DNA of 64,000 nucleotides from JAKAVN01 sp963796565 (GTDB lineage Bacteria; Desulfobacterota; Binatia; Binatales; Binataceae): NCBI GenBank assembly GCA_963796565.1, contig CAWCMA010000010.1, forward strand, positions 62,001 to 126,000, in the 5' to 3' direction. Each line of letters starts with the position of its first letter. The stretch's first letter is position 1. The notes beneath the pieces are model-generated. The model did not search any database, had not been told where the DNA came from, and saw only the letters and a list, made by a program, of their open reading frames with translations. Both the position numbers and the translations under genes were made by a program. Shown one piece after another: positions 9,348-17,618 of the stretch.

Positions 9348-9566
9348 ATGCCCGACAAAACTTACAAGATAGTCGACGTGGTCGGCGTCTCCGACCAGAG
9401 CATCCACCAGGCCGTTCGCAACGCGCTCAAAAAGGCCAGCCAGACGTTGCGCAACATTGACTGGTTCGAGGTCCAGAACATCCGCGGGGCGGTGAGTTCC
9501 AAAGGCGAGCCCGAGTTCCAGGTCCATGTCAAAATAGGGTTCCGTCTCGAAAGCGGCTCGGTCTGA
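9348..9566 (+). CDS. Dodecin family flavin-binding protein
   Basis: A 72-residue protein with the dodecin layout: beta strand KTYKIVDVVGVSDQSIHQAV, a helix of NALKKASQTLRN, then the flavin-stacking tryptophan in NIDWFEVQNIRGAV and a final strand EFQVHVKIGFRLE. Dodecins form hollow dodecamers that bind riboflavin, FMN or CoA in pairs, acting as flavin buffers. AGGAG sits a few bases before the ATG. It is followed by a strong hairpin at 9584-9625 and probably forms a single-gene or selA-linked transcript. Confidence 0.93.
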   Translation: MPDKTYKIVDVVGVSDQSIHQAVRNALKKASQTLRNIDWFEVQNIRGAVSSKGEPEFQVHVKIGFRLESGSV

Positions 9567-9583
9567 GTCGCGCGCACCGTTGA

Positions 9584-9625
9584 GCCTGGCCGCGACGACG
9601 GGTTCGCCCGCCGTCAAGGCCAGGC
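9584..9625 (+). terminator. long stable hairpin with UUCG loop after the dodecin gene
   Basis: The outer stem GCCTGGCC (9584-9591) pairs with GGCCAGGC (9618-9625). The inner stem GACG-A-CGGG pairs with CCCG-C-CGTC around a TTCG tetraloop (9603-9606), leaving one A/C mismatch and a small GC/AA internal loop. This is about 16 base pairs starting 18 bases after the dodecin stop. There is no T-run, so it may protect the 3' end or assist Rho-dependent rather than intrinsic termination. The rest of the stretch to 9882 holds no gene I can support. GGAGG (9867-9871) precedes the next start. Confidence 0.5.
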
Positions 9626-9882
9626 CCTCCTCACGACACACCCGACCTGATCGTGCGTCTGGGCGCGCAACGGCGAACCTGCGATCGCCGCGATGGAACG
9701 GTTCCATAGCCAGGTGATGACGCGGCACTAGTGAGTCGCGATACCGCTCCCGGACCGACGCTGCGAAACCGCAGGTGTGCCTGGAGCGTAGCGTTGCGTG
9801 TAGCCCTGCGGATATCATCGAAGAAGGGCGAATAAAGGAGACACCAGGCTCGGCGATGCACCTAGGAGGCCATCCTTAAGCC

Positions 9883-11403
9883 ATGAAGACCTGTCCACGA
9901 TGCGCCAGGACTTATCCCGACGCTGAGTCGTTTTGTGAGGTCGACGGCAACGCGCTTACCGCCACGTCGGGAGCCGTCGGCACCGCAAAGATGGTTGACG
10001 GGCGCGAGGGGCCGATCGAGTGTCCGGTGTGCGGCGGCAAGGCCGAACCGGGCGAGGTGATGTGCAATTTCTGCGGCGCGCGGCTGCCCGTGAGCGGCGA
10101 CGCGGAGCCCGCAGGCGGCCCCGGTCCCGCCCAGCCCACAGGACCGACCCCGCGGCGCCCCGAGACTTATATTCCCGCTCGGGACAAACTGACCGCGACC
10201 GAATTTACGCCGCCGATTCCGCCCGATGACGAGGCCGACGAGGAACGGCGGCGGCCCCTGATAAGCATAGTCGGTTACTCGGCCGCGGCAATTGTCGCGC
10301 TGGCCGCCGGCGCCTGGCTTGCAATCCATCTAAGCGCGGCGCCGGCGATTTCGCCGCCCAAGACGGTCGAGGCATCCCCGGCTCCGACGGCAAGTCCGGC
10401 GGCCGTCGTCGCGAGCGGTCCGACGGTGGATCTGGCGCATAGCGTGCAGATGCAGACGTTCGGCGAGTCGGCTGCGGTGTCCGAACGCAGTGTCGACGCG
10501 GCGCGCAAGGTTTTCGAGTCCGGTAAGAGCGGGCTGCTCGATAGCTACCGGGCTGTGTTGGTGGGCGGGTCGGCGATCGACGACGGGATGGTGGTGCGGC
10601 TGACGGTGGCGCCCAGCGGTGCGGTGACCAGCGCCGCCGTGCGGACCTCGACGTCGTCCAATCCTGAACTCGACGCGGCGGTGGTAAAGACGATGATGGG
10701 ATGGACATTTGCGCCCATCAACGGCGGCGAGGTCAGCGCGGACTACCCGATAATCTTCGCGCGCGACGCCGCTCAGGTTGGCGCTATCGATTCGGGCCTG
10801 GCCTCCAAGGTGGCCGCGCTGGGCGCGACCTCCTCGCCCGAATACGCCTCCGCCCCGGCCGCTCTGCCGTCGGTCTCGCCACCTCCGCTCCCGCCGCCTC
10901 CGATGGAAGCGACGACGCCTGTTGCCGCGCCGCCCCCCGCTCCCAGGCGGCGGCGGCACGAGGTTGCCTCGACACGGCCGCCGAAGCCCTCGCTGTTGCA
11001 GCAGGTCCAGTCGGCGTTGCGTTCCAATCGCAAACTGAACCGGGTCAATGCGTATACCAACGGCGGCGTGGTGACGCTTTACGGCAAGGTTTTCGATGAC
11101 AACGACAAACGTCTGGCCGTGCGAACCGCACGCAGCGTTAGCGGGGTCACCGACGTTATCGATCAGACGACCACGGACACGGCGGTGTGGGCCGCCCGAC
11201 AGCAACAGATCTCGCAAGCCCTCGCCAGTGCAGGGTTGACCGGCGTCACGGTAAAGGTGATCGGGCGCGACGCGTACCTCGACGGCGAGGTTGCCAACAA
11301 GCTCGACCGCGAACGCGCAGTGACTATCACCGAGGGTGCGGCGCCGGTAATAGTGCGCACCAACCTGATTCGCGTCGCGGTAGGCAGGGTATTTGGCTTC
11401 TAG
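9883..11403 (+). CDS. Membrane protein: zinc ribbons, TonB-like (AgmX/PglI) domain and BON domain
   Basis: A 506-residue mosaic. Two N-terminal zinc ribbons (CPRCARTYPDAESFC and CPVCGGKAEPGEVMCNFCG) are followed by a Pro-rich cytoplasmic linker and one membrane span (about residues 127-148, YSAAAIVALAAGAWLAIHL). An extracytoplasmic domain follows with VVRLTVAPSGAVTSAAVRTS and WTFAPINGGE, which matches the C-terminal TonB/AgmX-PglI pattern. A long Pro/Ala linker leads to a BON-type domain (GGVVTLYGKVFDDNDKRLAV, RSVSGVTDVID). Such proteins occur in deltaproteobacteria and are linked to envelope or motility complexes, but no function is assigned. GGAGG lies about ten bases before the ATG. Confidence 0.75.
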   Translation: MKTCPRCARTYPDAESFCEVDGNALTATSGAVGTAKMVDGREGPIECPVCGGKAEPGEVMCNFCGARLPVSGDAEPAGGPGPAQPTGPTPRRPETYIPARDKLTATEFTPPIPPDDEADEERRRPLISIVGYSAAAIVALAAGAWLAIHLSAAPAISPPKTVEASPAPTASPAAVVASGPTVDLAHSVQMQTFGESAAVSERSVDAARKVFESGKSGLLDSYRAVLVGGSAIDDGMVVRLTVAPSGAVTSAAVRTSTSSNPELDAAVVKTMMGWTFAPINGGEVSADYPIIFARDAAQVGAIDSGLASKVAALGATSSPEYASAPAALPSVSPPPLPPPPMEATTPVAAPPPAPRRRRHEVASTRPPKPSLLQQVQSALRSNRKLNRVNAYTNGGVVTLYGKVFDDNDKRLAVRTARSVSGVTDVIDQTTTDTAVWAARQQQISQALASAGLTGVTVKVIGRDAYLDGEVANKLDRERAVTITEGAAPVIVRTNLIRVAVGRVFGF

Positions 11404-11502
11404 CAGGAGGCGGAGGCTCAGTGAACGCCGGCGTGCGATGGAAACGGCCTTGATCCAGATGGTTAACGAAGCGTGATCGATGACCTCTCTATGACGTAGC
11501 TA

Positions 11503-11532
11503 TTGACATTCTTTTCGACTGACGCTTAGACT
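11503..11532 (+). promoter_or_regulatory. sigma70-like promoter for the SCP2 gene
   Basis: Perfect -35 TTGACA at 11503-11508, an 18-base spacer, then TAGACT at 11527-11532 (four of six matches to TATAAT). A start about seven bases later would leave a leader of roughly 45 bases before the ATG at 11583, containing GGGAGG. The same 18-base spacing is seen in the leuA promoter of this window. Confidence 0.55.
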
Positions 11533-11582
11533 ATTCGGAAGAAGCTATCCTACTGCGCCTTTCCGGGAGGCCGCGTTTACCA

Positions 11583-11912
11583 ATGGCTGAGACTGCGTCT
11601 TCGTGCAAAGAAGTCTTCGACAACATGCCTTCGCGGTTCAAGAAAGATGCCGCAAAGGGGCTTAGCGCGACCTACCAGTTCGACCTCTCCGGTGACGGCG
11701 GCGGCCAGTGGCATGCGGTAATCGCTAACGAGCAGTGCGAAGTTAAGGAAGGAAAGGCAGCCTCACCCAACATCACCATCTCCATGACCGCCAGCGATTA
11801 TCTGGATATGGTCAATGGCAAGCTCAACGGCCAGATGGCCTTCATGACTGGAAAACTGAAGATTGCAGGGGACATGGGCTTGGCGCTTCGGTTGCAGAGC
11901 CTGTTCGGCTAA
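11583..11912 (+). CDS. SCP2 sterol-binding domain protein
   Basis: A small cytosolic single-domain protein of 109 residues. The SCP2 fold is recognised from YQFDLSGDGGGQWHAVI, the central strand SPNITISMTASDYLDMVNG and the closing helix-strand MAFMTGKLKIAGDMGLALRL. The domain makes a hydrophobic tunnel for lipids or acyl-CoA. Bacterial single-domain members are usually of unknown ligand and are common in organisms rich in CoA-thioester metabolism. It has its own promoter and a GGGAGG ribosome-binding site. It is followed by about 270 bases without a gene, in which a 7-bp inverted repeat (12024-12030 / 12051-12057) is the only structure seen. Confidence 0.88.
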   Translation: MAETASSCKEVFDNMPSRFKKDAAKGLSATYQFDLSGDGGGQWHAVIANEQCEVKEGKAASPNITISMTASDYLDMVNGKLNGQMAFMTGKLKIAGDMGLALRLQSLFG

Positions 11913-12164
11913 CTCCAAACCGACCATACCATCCGCGGATCCGCGCCAATGTGCGAGCGAGGGCCGGGGAGCCAGAGATAGAACCCGCTAATATCCCGAC
12001 AATATTCCGAAAAACCGCGTAAAGCTGGAGCGTGTGGCAATTGTCGCTGCCTCCAGCGTTGAATGGACAATAAAAACAGGTGATGAGGCCGCGTGCAGCG
12101 TCCCGTCTCGTCAGGCGGACCCACAGCCTCGCTCATCTTCAGGCCTGTCTTAAAGCATTTTTAT

Positions 12165-12183
12165 CACCGGGATTAACCCGGTG
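12165..12183 (+). promoter_or_regulatory. 7-bp hairpin directly before the ribosome-binding region of the small gene
   Basis: Perfect inverted repeat CACCGGG-ATTAA-CCCGGTG, immediately followed by GGGAGGAAAAAAGGAAT and the ATG at 12208. Hairpins at this place can control access to the ribosome-binding site or stabilise the 5' end. No T-run follows, so it is not an intrinsic terminator. Confidence 0.4.
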
Positions 12184-12207
12184 GGGAGGAAAAAAGGAAT
12201 ACCTCAC

Positions 12208-12495
12208 ATGAGTTCGCAGGATATATCCGACGACATCGAAAAGGAGAACGAGTTCGCCATGGACGCTGACCAGAACAACGACTCGCTGGCTACCAAGCTT
12301 TCACAGGAGCTCAGTAACTGGCGTCGGCGGCGAACCACGGCACGGCCCAGGCAGCATGAAGTCGACGGTGCAGGCTCCAGTTCGCAATCCGAGTCCGCCC
12401 GCACGATCAAGGTTCGCGGTCACGAAACTCTCGTGATTCGTAAACCCAAGCTGGTGGCCAAGCCCGCCAACGCCATCGATCGCTCTAACCAATAG
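12208..12495 (+). CDS. Small hydrophilic hypothetical protein
   Basis: A 95-residue protein with no recognised domain. The N-terminal third is acidic (MSSQDISDDIEKENEFAMDA), the middle is basic with a run of arginines (LSNWRRRRTTARPRQH), and the rest looks disordered with a basic end (TLVIRKPKLVAKPAN). An in-frame GTG at 12181 would add nine residues, but the ATG at 12208 has AAGGAAT about seven bases before it and is preferred. The charge pattern would fit a nucleic-acid- or regulator-binding protein. That is only an impression. Confidence 0.55.
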   Translation: MSSQDISDDIEKENEFAMDADQNNDSLATKLSQELSNWRRRRTTARPRQHEVDGAGSSSQSESARTIKVRGHETLVIRKPKLVAKPANAIDRSNQ

Positions 12496-12648
12496 ACCCT
12501 CCGGCAACAGTCCGCCCATAACCGCTGGACGAAACCGCGGGCGGCGGTGAAGCCGATTGCTCGCTTGCGCGGCTGGCGCAAGTACGCGCATCTCTTACGC
12601 GCGGCGGCCGAATTTCCATCTCTATGCGCCTATAAGCAAAAGGTCTGG

Positions 12649-13896
12649 CTATGAGCGAAAGACCTCGACCGGCGTCTCGCGCGAGGCCTGCCGGGCAGGA
12701 TAAATCGTCGCCAGGTAGCACAGCACCATCGAGGCTATCGCCACCAACACGAAGCTTAGCGGCTCGGCGTCGATCGGCACGGTCGAAATGCCGTAGATTT
12801 TGCTCGGTATATGGATGAACTGGTAGCGCGCGAGCGCAAAGCAGGTCGCGGCTCCGATAGCCAGCCCGAGAGCGGTCCCGGCCGCGCCGACGATCATCCC
12901 CTTGCACTGGAAAATCCATCGCACCTCGGCCGGCGTCGCGCCCATCGCCAGCAGCACCGCGATGTCCTTGCGCTTTTCCATCACGACCATGATTAGCGTC
13001 GCAATCAGGTTGAACGCGGCGACACCGATCAGCAGCAGCAGCACCATCGCATAGACGCGTTTGAGCATCGCAAACCCGGCCGACGCCGCCTGGTCGTACT
13101 CCATCCAGTTGGTCACCCGAAAGGTGTGGCCCAGGGTGCTGCGCAACGCGTTGGTGACCGCCGTCGTCTGGTCGAGGTCATGCAGCTTGACCTCGATTCC
13201 GTCGGCTTTGCCCGGGCGCCCGAAGAAGTCCTGCGCCGTGGCGAGTCCCATGAAGACCACCTCGCCGTCGATGAACTGCACGCCCGAATTGAAAATCGCC
13301 GCGACCCGGAAATCGGCGCTGCGCGTGCTGAGCTGGGAATTGGGGCCCGCGATTATCGGCGCGACGATCCGCACCGGGTCGCCGGCCTTGACCTTCAGCT
13401 TGTCGGCCAGGGTCGCGCCGAGCAGCAGGCCGTTGACCTTATGGGCTCCATTGCCGCCGCTGTCAGCGGAGCCGCTCTCGAGCATCCGTAATGATGCCGC
13501 GTCGACGTAGCGTTGAAGCCGCGATATGACGACCGGGTTGCGCGGCTCTACGCCGCGCACCACTATGCCTGAAATTCCGTGCGCCGCGCTGATCAGGCCC
13601 TGGCCCACGATAAACGGGTTCGACCCGGCCACGCCGGCCGTGTGATCGATGCGGCTCTCGATGGTCGCGTAGTCGGAGATCGAGCCGCCGAAGCTTTGCA
13701 CCTGCACCTGCGGGCTCAGGCTGAGCATCCGCTGGCGCAGATTGGTCTCGAACCCGCTCATCACGGCCAGCATCACGACCAGCGCAGCCACGCCGATCGT
13801 CACGCCCACCGCCGTGAACAGCGTGGTGATCGAGATGAAGGCGTCCTTGCGCCGCGCGCGCAAATAACGCAGGGCGATCATCAGCTCGAAACGCAA
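12649..13896 (-). CDS. LolC/LolE family lipoprotein-releasing permease (FtsX-like)
   Basis: Inner-membrane permease of the LolCDE type, which releases lipoproteins for transfer to the outer membrane. There is an N-terminal TM segment after RFELMIALRYLRARRKDAFI, a large periplasmic MacB-like domain, and three C-terminal TM segments (for example VYAMVLLLLIGVAAFNLIAT). The FtsX region includes VVMEKRKDIAVLLAMGATPA. I chose the TTG at 13896: GGAG lies exactly six bases upstream and the protein then begins M-R-F-E-L like many relatives. A GTG at 13947 is possible. No lolD ATPase is adjacent. The gene follows the CoA-transferase pair, possibly in one transcript. Confidence 0.85.
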   Translation of the reverse strand: MRFELMIALRYLRARRKDAFISITTLFTAVGVTIGVAALVVMLAVMSGFETNLRQRMLSLSPQVQVQSFGGSISDYATIESRIDHTAGVAGSNPFIVGQGLISAAHGISGIVVRGVEPRNPVVISRLQRYVDAASLRMLESGSADSGGNGAHKVNGLLLGATLADKLKVKAGDPVRIVAPIIAGPNSQLSTRSADFRVAAIFNSGVQFIDGEVVFMGLATAQDFFGRPGKADGIEVKLHDLDQTTAVTNALRSTLGHTFRVTNWMEYDQAASAGFAMLKRVYAMVLLLLIGVAAFNLIATLIMVVMEKRKDIAVLLAMGATPAEVRWIFQCKGMIVGAAGTALGLAIGAATCFALARYQFIHIPSKIYGISTVPIDAEPLSFVLVAIASMVLCYLATIYPARQASRETPVEVFRS

Positions 13897-13953
13897 ATCA
13901 GGCTCCGTTGCGACGCGCCCGGGTGCGCTCGCGAGGGCGATTGTCACGGGGGC

Positions 13954-15183
13954 TCAAAAGATCACCCGCTCTTCTTTGAGCCGCGCGATCTCGGCCGCGT
14001 CGATTCCCAGCATTTCTCCGAACACCTCGTCGTTGTGCTGGCCGAGCGTCGGCGCCGGGGTGCGCAACTCGCCCGGCGTGCGGCTCAGCCGATGCGCGAC
14101 GCCCTCATACGGCGACGGGCCCATCGCCTTGTGATCGAGCCAGTGCCAGAAGCCGAAGGCCTCGAGATTGTCGTCGCGATGGATATCGACGCAGTTCTGC
14201 ACCGGATAAGCCGAGACGCCGGCGGCCTGCAACGCCACGGTCAGCGCGTCGGCGTCGCGCTCGCGCATGAGCGCGGCGACGAACTCGTCGAGCGCCGCGC
14301 GATTCTCCATCCGTGCCGCCATCGTCGCGAAGCGCGAATCGGCGGGCGGGTTGCCCAGCGCGCCGAGCATCGCATGCCACTCCTCCTCGTTGGCCACCGC
14401 CAGCGCCAGCCATCGCTCATGGCCGTCGAGATCCGCGCATCGATAGGCGCCGTGTGGGGCGTAGCGCTCGGACCGATTGCCCGCGGGCCCCGCCACGCGG
14501 CCGCTCGCGAAGTAATCGATCAGCACCGGCGCAAGGTTGTGCAGGGCGGCCTCGTACTGCGACATATCGATGTATTGTCCGCGCCCGGTGCGCCGGCGAT
14601 GGTCGAGCGCGGCCAGCAGCGCGCAGGCCGCAAAGCGCGGCGCGATGAAATCGGTATACGCCCCGTATGGCGGAGACGGCGGTTCGCCGGGCGAGTAGCC
14701 GGCGATGTGATAGTAGCCGCTCAGCGCCGCCATCAACTGTCCGAACCCCGGGTAGAGCGCGTTGGGGCCGGTCTGACCCTGCATGCAGGTGGAAAGCATG
14801 ATGAGGTCGGGCTTGAGCGCGCGCAGGTGATCATAGTCGAGCTCCCACTTGCGCAGCGCCTTGGGCGTGAAGCTTTCGGCCACGATGTCGGCCCACGGCA
14901 GCAGCTTCAGTACCAGCTCGCGGGCCTTGGGCTTGCCGAGATCCAGCGTGATGCTTCGTTTCGAGGTGTTGAAGCTGGCGAAGAACTGGCTCGTGTCGAT
15001 GCCGGGCTGAGCATCCTTCCATGGCGGCGCCAGGCGCAGAATGTCGGGCCGCGCCAGCGACTCGACCCGGATGACGTCGGCGCCGTTGTCGCCCAGGTAC
15101 TTGGTCGTAATCGGCCCGACTCCCACCCAGGAGAAGTCCAGCACATGCACTCCCTCAAGCGCATAACGTCTCATCGAAGCCAC
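13954..15183 (-). CDS. Class III CoA-transferase (CaiB/BaiF family), first of a pair
   Basis: A 409-residue member of the family III CoA-transferases, which move CoA between carboxylic acids through an aspartyl-CoA anhydride. Family signs: the start LEGVHVLDFSWVGVGPITTK, GADVIRVESLARPD, the substrate-loop NTSKRSITLDLGKPKARELV, and GYYHIAGYSPGEPPSPPYGA followed by the catalytic region YTDFIAPRFAACALLAALD. The ending HNDEVFGEMLGIDAAEIARL is typical. The upstream gene is a second member separated by only 25 bases, so a heteromer such as benzylsuccinate CoA-transferase BbsEF is likely. The substrate cannot be named. A long frame on the plus strand is its antisense shadow. Confidence 0.88.
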   Translation of the reverse strand: MASMRRYALEGVHVLDFSWVGVGPITTKYLGDNGADVIRVESLARPDILRLAPPWKDAQPGIDTSQFFASFNTSKRSITLDLGKPKARELVLKLLPWADIVAESFTPKALRKWELDYDHLRALKPDLIMLSTCMQGQTGPNALYPGFGQLMAALSGYYHIAGYSPGEPPSPPYGAYTDFIAPRFAACALLAALDHRRRTGRGQYIDMSQYEAALHNLAPVLIDYFASGRVAGPAGNRSERYAPHGAYRCADLDGHERWLALAVANEEEWHAMLGALGNPPADSRFATMAARMENRAALDEFVAALMRERDADALTVALQAAGVSAYPVQNCVDIHRDDNLEAFGFWHWLDHKAMGPSPYEGVAHRLSRTPGELRTPAPTLGQHNDEVFGEMLGIDAAEIARLKEERVIF

Positions 15184-15208
15184 TCCACTCGGCGGATTGT
15201 GCCGTCGG

Positions 15209-16471
15209 TCATATCGCCCCGATTGCGCGCAGGCGGCCGAGGCGCGCGCCGTCGATTCCCAGCAACTCGCCCCAGACCTCGCCGTTATGCTCGCCCAGGC
15301 GCGGGGCGCGGCGCCCCGGGCCGACCGGCGTGACGCTGAACTTGGCGAACGCGCCGGGCAGCGTCAGCGTGCGGCCGAGCGTATCGTGCTCCACGCGCAC
15401 GAAGTAGTTGCGCGCCTTTAGCTGCTCATCATCCGCGATATCGGCCGCGGTCGCCACGGGAGCCAGCAGAATGCGCCGTTTGAGCGCTTCGGCGTAGATT
15501 TCGCGCTTGGTCATCGTGTTGAAAAAGCGCTGCACGCGATCTTCGAGGTCGGCGATCTCCTGGTTGTCCTGTGCGGTCGCTTTCATCAGGATTCCCGGAA
15601 CCCAGGTTCCCCAGTCCTTCTTGATCATCCAGTCGGCGGCGAACCCGCTACCGGCCATCCATTCGACCAACCCTTTCATCGAGGTGGTGCCCACGCCGGA
15701 GCCGCCGGCGAGCACCGTCGAGATGTAGCCGTCCTTGCAGGCGTATACGAGTTTGCGCCGCGTGCCGATCGCCGTGTAGTGGACGCCGCTGCGCTTGAGG
15801 TAATCGCCGTGCAGGATCGGCATCGCCTGCTCGTTCATCAGTGTCCACGCAACGCAGGCTTGCATGTCGACCACGACGTGCTGGCCCCGCCCTTCGATCT
15901 CGCGCGGGTAATGCGCCAGCAGCGAGGCGACCGCGGCCTCGGCGCCGGCGTGCAGTCCAGCCTGCGGCAGGCTCATCTCCAGCGGCGGCCTGCCCTCCTC
16001 GCCCATCAGGAACATCGGGCCGCCCGCGGCCCACGAAACGATGTCGGCGGCCTTGTAGTGCTTGCCCGGACCCGTGTCGCCGAACGGCGTGATCGAAGTG
16101 TGGATTATCCGCGGATTGATCTCGGCGAGCCGCTGGTAACCAAGGCCGATCGATTCCAGGTAGCCGACCGGGAACGACTCGAGCAGGAAGTCGGACTTGC
16201 GCGCGAGGTCTTCGAGCAGCGCGCGGCCGTCGGGTGAGTCGAGGTTGAGCGTCACCGAGCGCTTGCCGGCCTGGTAGGCGATGAAATACAGGCTGCGCTC
16301 GGCGTCCGGCAGATCGTCGACGAACGGGGGAATGCGCCGCGTCGAACAACCCTGCGGCGGCTCGACCTTGATCACGTCGGCGCCCATGTCGGCGAAGATT
16401 TTGCCGCACAGTGCGCCTTTTTCATCGGCGAGGTCGAGCATCCTGAATCCGCTGAGCAGTTCCGAGCCCAT
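15209..16471 (-). CDS. Class III CoA-transferase (CaiB/BaiF family), second of a pair
   Basis: A 420-residue CoA-transferase homologue. GFRMLDLADEKGALCGKIFA, GADVIKVEPPQG, QAGKRSVTLNLDSPDGRALL and the C-terminal RRAPRLGEHNGEVWGELL identify the family. It differs clearly from its neighbour and probably forms the other subunit. The ATG at 16471 has AGGAG five bases upstream and is preferred over the in-frame ATG at 16501. It is the first gene of a likely operon with the second transferase and the Lol-type permease, and lies downstream of a type II pantothenate kinase gene on the same strand. The pathway is presumably activation of an aromatic or branched organic acid. Confidence 0.86.
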   Translation of the reverse strand: MGSELLSGFRMLDLADEKGALCGKIFADMGADVIKVEPPQGCSTRRIPPFVDDLPDAERSLYFIAYQAGKRSVTLNLDSPDGRALLEDLARKSDFLLESFPVGYLESIGLGYQRLAEINPRIIHTSITPFGDTGPGKHYKAADIVSWAAGGPMFLMGEEGRPPLEMSLPQAGLHAGAEAAVASLLAHYPREIEGRGQHVVVDMQACVAWTLMNEQAMPILHGDYLKRSGVHYTAIGTRRKLVYACKDGYISTVLAGGSGVGTTSMKGLVEWMAGSGFAADWMIKKDWGTWVPGILMKATAQDNQEIADLEDRVQRFFNTMTKREIYAEALKRRILLAPVATAADIADDEQLKARNYFVRVEHDTLGRTLTLPGAFAKFSVTPVGPGRRAPRLGEHNGEVWGELLGIDGARLGRLRAIGAI

Positions 16472-16651
16472 CGATACTCCTGTCGCGGGAAGGGCGGTCA
16501 TGCGGGCCGGCTAAACCGAAAGCAAGGCGCGCTTTCGACGTGTCCCGGGCCAGGTCGCTATTTTAGCTTTAACCGGGGAGCTTTGCGTAACCGGCGGGGA
16601 CCGATTTTTTTCACCTCTCCTTGTCCAGGGAGAGGGACACCAGAGGCGCGG

Positions 16652-17467
16652 TCAGCGATTGGGGCCGCCGGCGGAGCGGGCCGCCCCGATCGCGGTCGCA
16701 TAGTCGGCGTGCTCGGGAATCGTGAAGCGCGCGAACATCAGGTCCATCCGCTTCTGGCGCTGCATGAAACGGAAGATCCGCGTCAGCTTGCCGGTCAGCA
16801 CGATATCGCGCTGGTCGGAGGCGCGCGCGGTCGCGAAGCTCAACACGCTTACCACCTCGACGATCATGTTCATGATCGCGAGCGCCTTGTCCTCGTTAGT
16901 CGCGTCGGCGCTGATCTTGCCGAAGTTGGCCGCGGTCGCGCCGGGCTGCAGATCGCCCAACGGACCGCCCGCGATGTCGCGCACGGTGAGATCGATCCGG
17001 CTCAAGTCGCCCCGTTCCGCCAGCGCCTCGAGCGTTTGCAGAGTCGACACGCCGAGCATGTGCTTGGAGAGTCCGCGCAACGTGCCGCCGCCCAGGCCGG
17101 TGCCGCCGACGTGCTCGATCTTGTCGCCATGCACCGAGACCATCGCGGTGCCGGTACCGAGCGAGACCACCAGCGCGTCGCTCTTGCCGCACAGCGAGGT
17201 CCCGCCGATTCCGATCGCGGTGAACTCGCTCACCTTGACCACCGGCCGGCCGAGCAGCGTCGCCGAGAGCGCGCGCGATCCCGCTCCGGTGGCCGCTACG
17301 CAAGCCACCTGATCGAGTTTGAGGCCGTATTCTTCGACCAGTTTGCCGAGCGCGCCCGCCGCCGCCGCGACCGGGTCATTAGCCTCGATCGTGACGACGT
17401 GGTAGTCGCCATTGTCGACCGTTACCGCGTCAGTGGTCGATCCGCCGATATCGATTCCGACGATCAT
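16652..17467 (-). CDS. coaW: Type II pantothenate kinase (CoaW-like)
   Basis: ATP-dependent kinase for the first step of CoA synthesis. The acetate/hexokinase/actin phosphate loop is MIVGIDIGGSTTDAV at the N-terminus. Further family marks are VVSLGTGTAMVSV, HVGGTGLGGGTLRGLSKHML and GGPLGDLQPGATAANFGKI, which parallel the staphylococcal type II enzyme and the eukaryotic PANK family rather than CoaA or CoaX. The length, 271 residues, fits. The ATG at 17467 begins directly at the phosphate loop, and the frame is open upstream without need. The Shine-Dalgarno is weak (TTGAG). Type II enzymes in general resist acyl-CoA feedback. The location beside CoA-transferases makes sense. Confidence 0.82.
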   Translation of the reverse strand: MIVGIDIGGSTTDAVTVDNGDYHVVTIEANDPVAAAAGALGKLVEEYGLKLDQVACVAATGAGSRALSATLLGRPVVKVSEFTAIGIGGTSLCGKSDALVVSLGTGTAMVSVHGDKIEHVGGTGLGGGTLRGLSKHMLGVSTLQTLEALAERGDLSRIDLTVRDIAGGPLGDLQPGATAANFGKISADATNEDKALAIMNMIVEVVSVLSFATARASDQRDIVLTGKLTRIFRFMQRQKRMDLMFARFTIPEHADYATAIGAARSAGGPNR

Positions 17468-17618
17468 CTCAATGGTGCCGGCGCCCGCGTCCGGCCCGGC
17501 CTTCAAAGCTAGAATACGCGCGCCCCGCTGGCAATCAGGTCCGTATCGCGGCCGGCAAAAAGATGGCGCGTGGACGCCGGATGCGGCCGGCGAGGCCGCT
17601 GTGCTACGGTCCATAGCT

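Noticed and set aside
9626..9882. Possible tRNA-Sec gene downstream of selA
   Set aside because: No 90-base cloverleaf, no TTCRA arm and no acceptor pairing could be found.
13579..15333. 584-codon open frame on the plus strand
   Set aside because: Antisense to the Lol-type permease and the first CoA-transferase, both of which show clear family motifs; the translation is low-complexity and arginine-rich.
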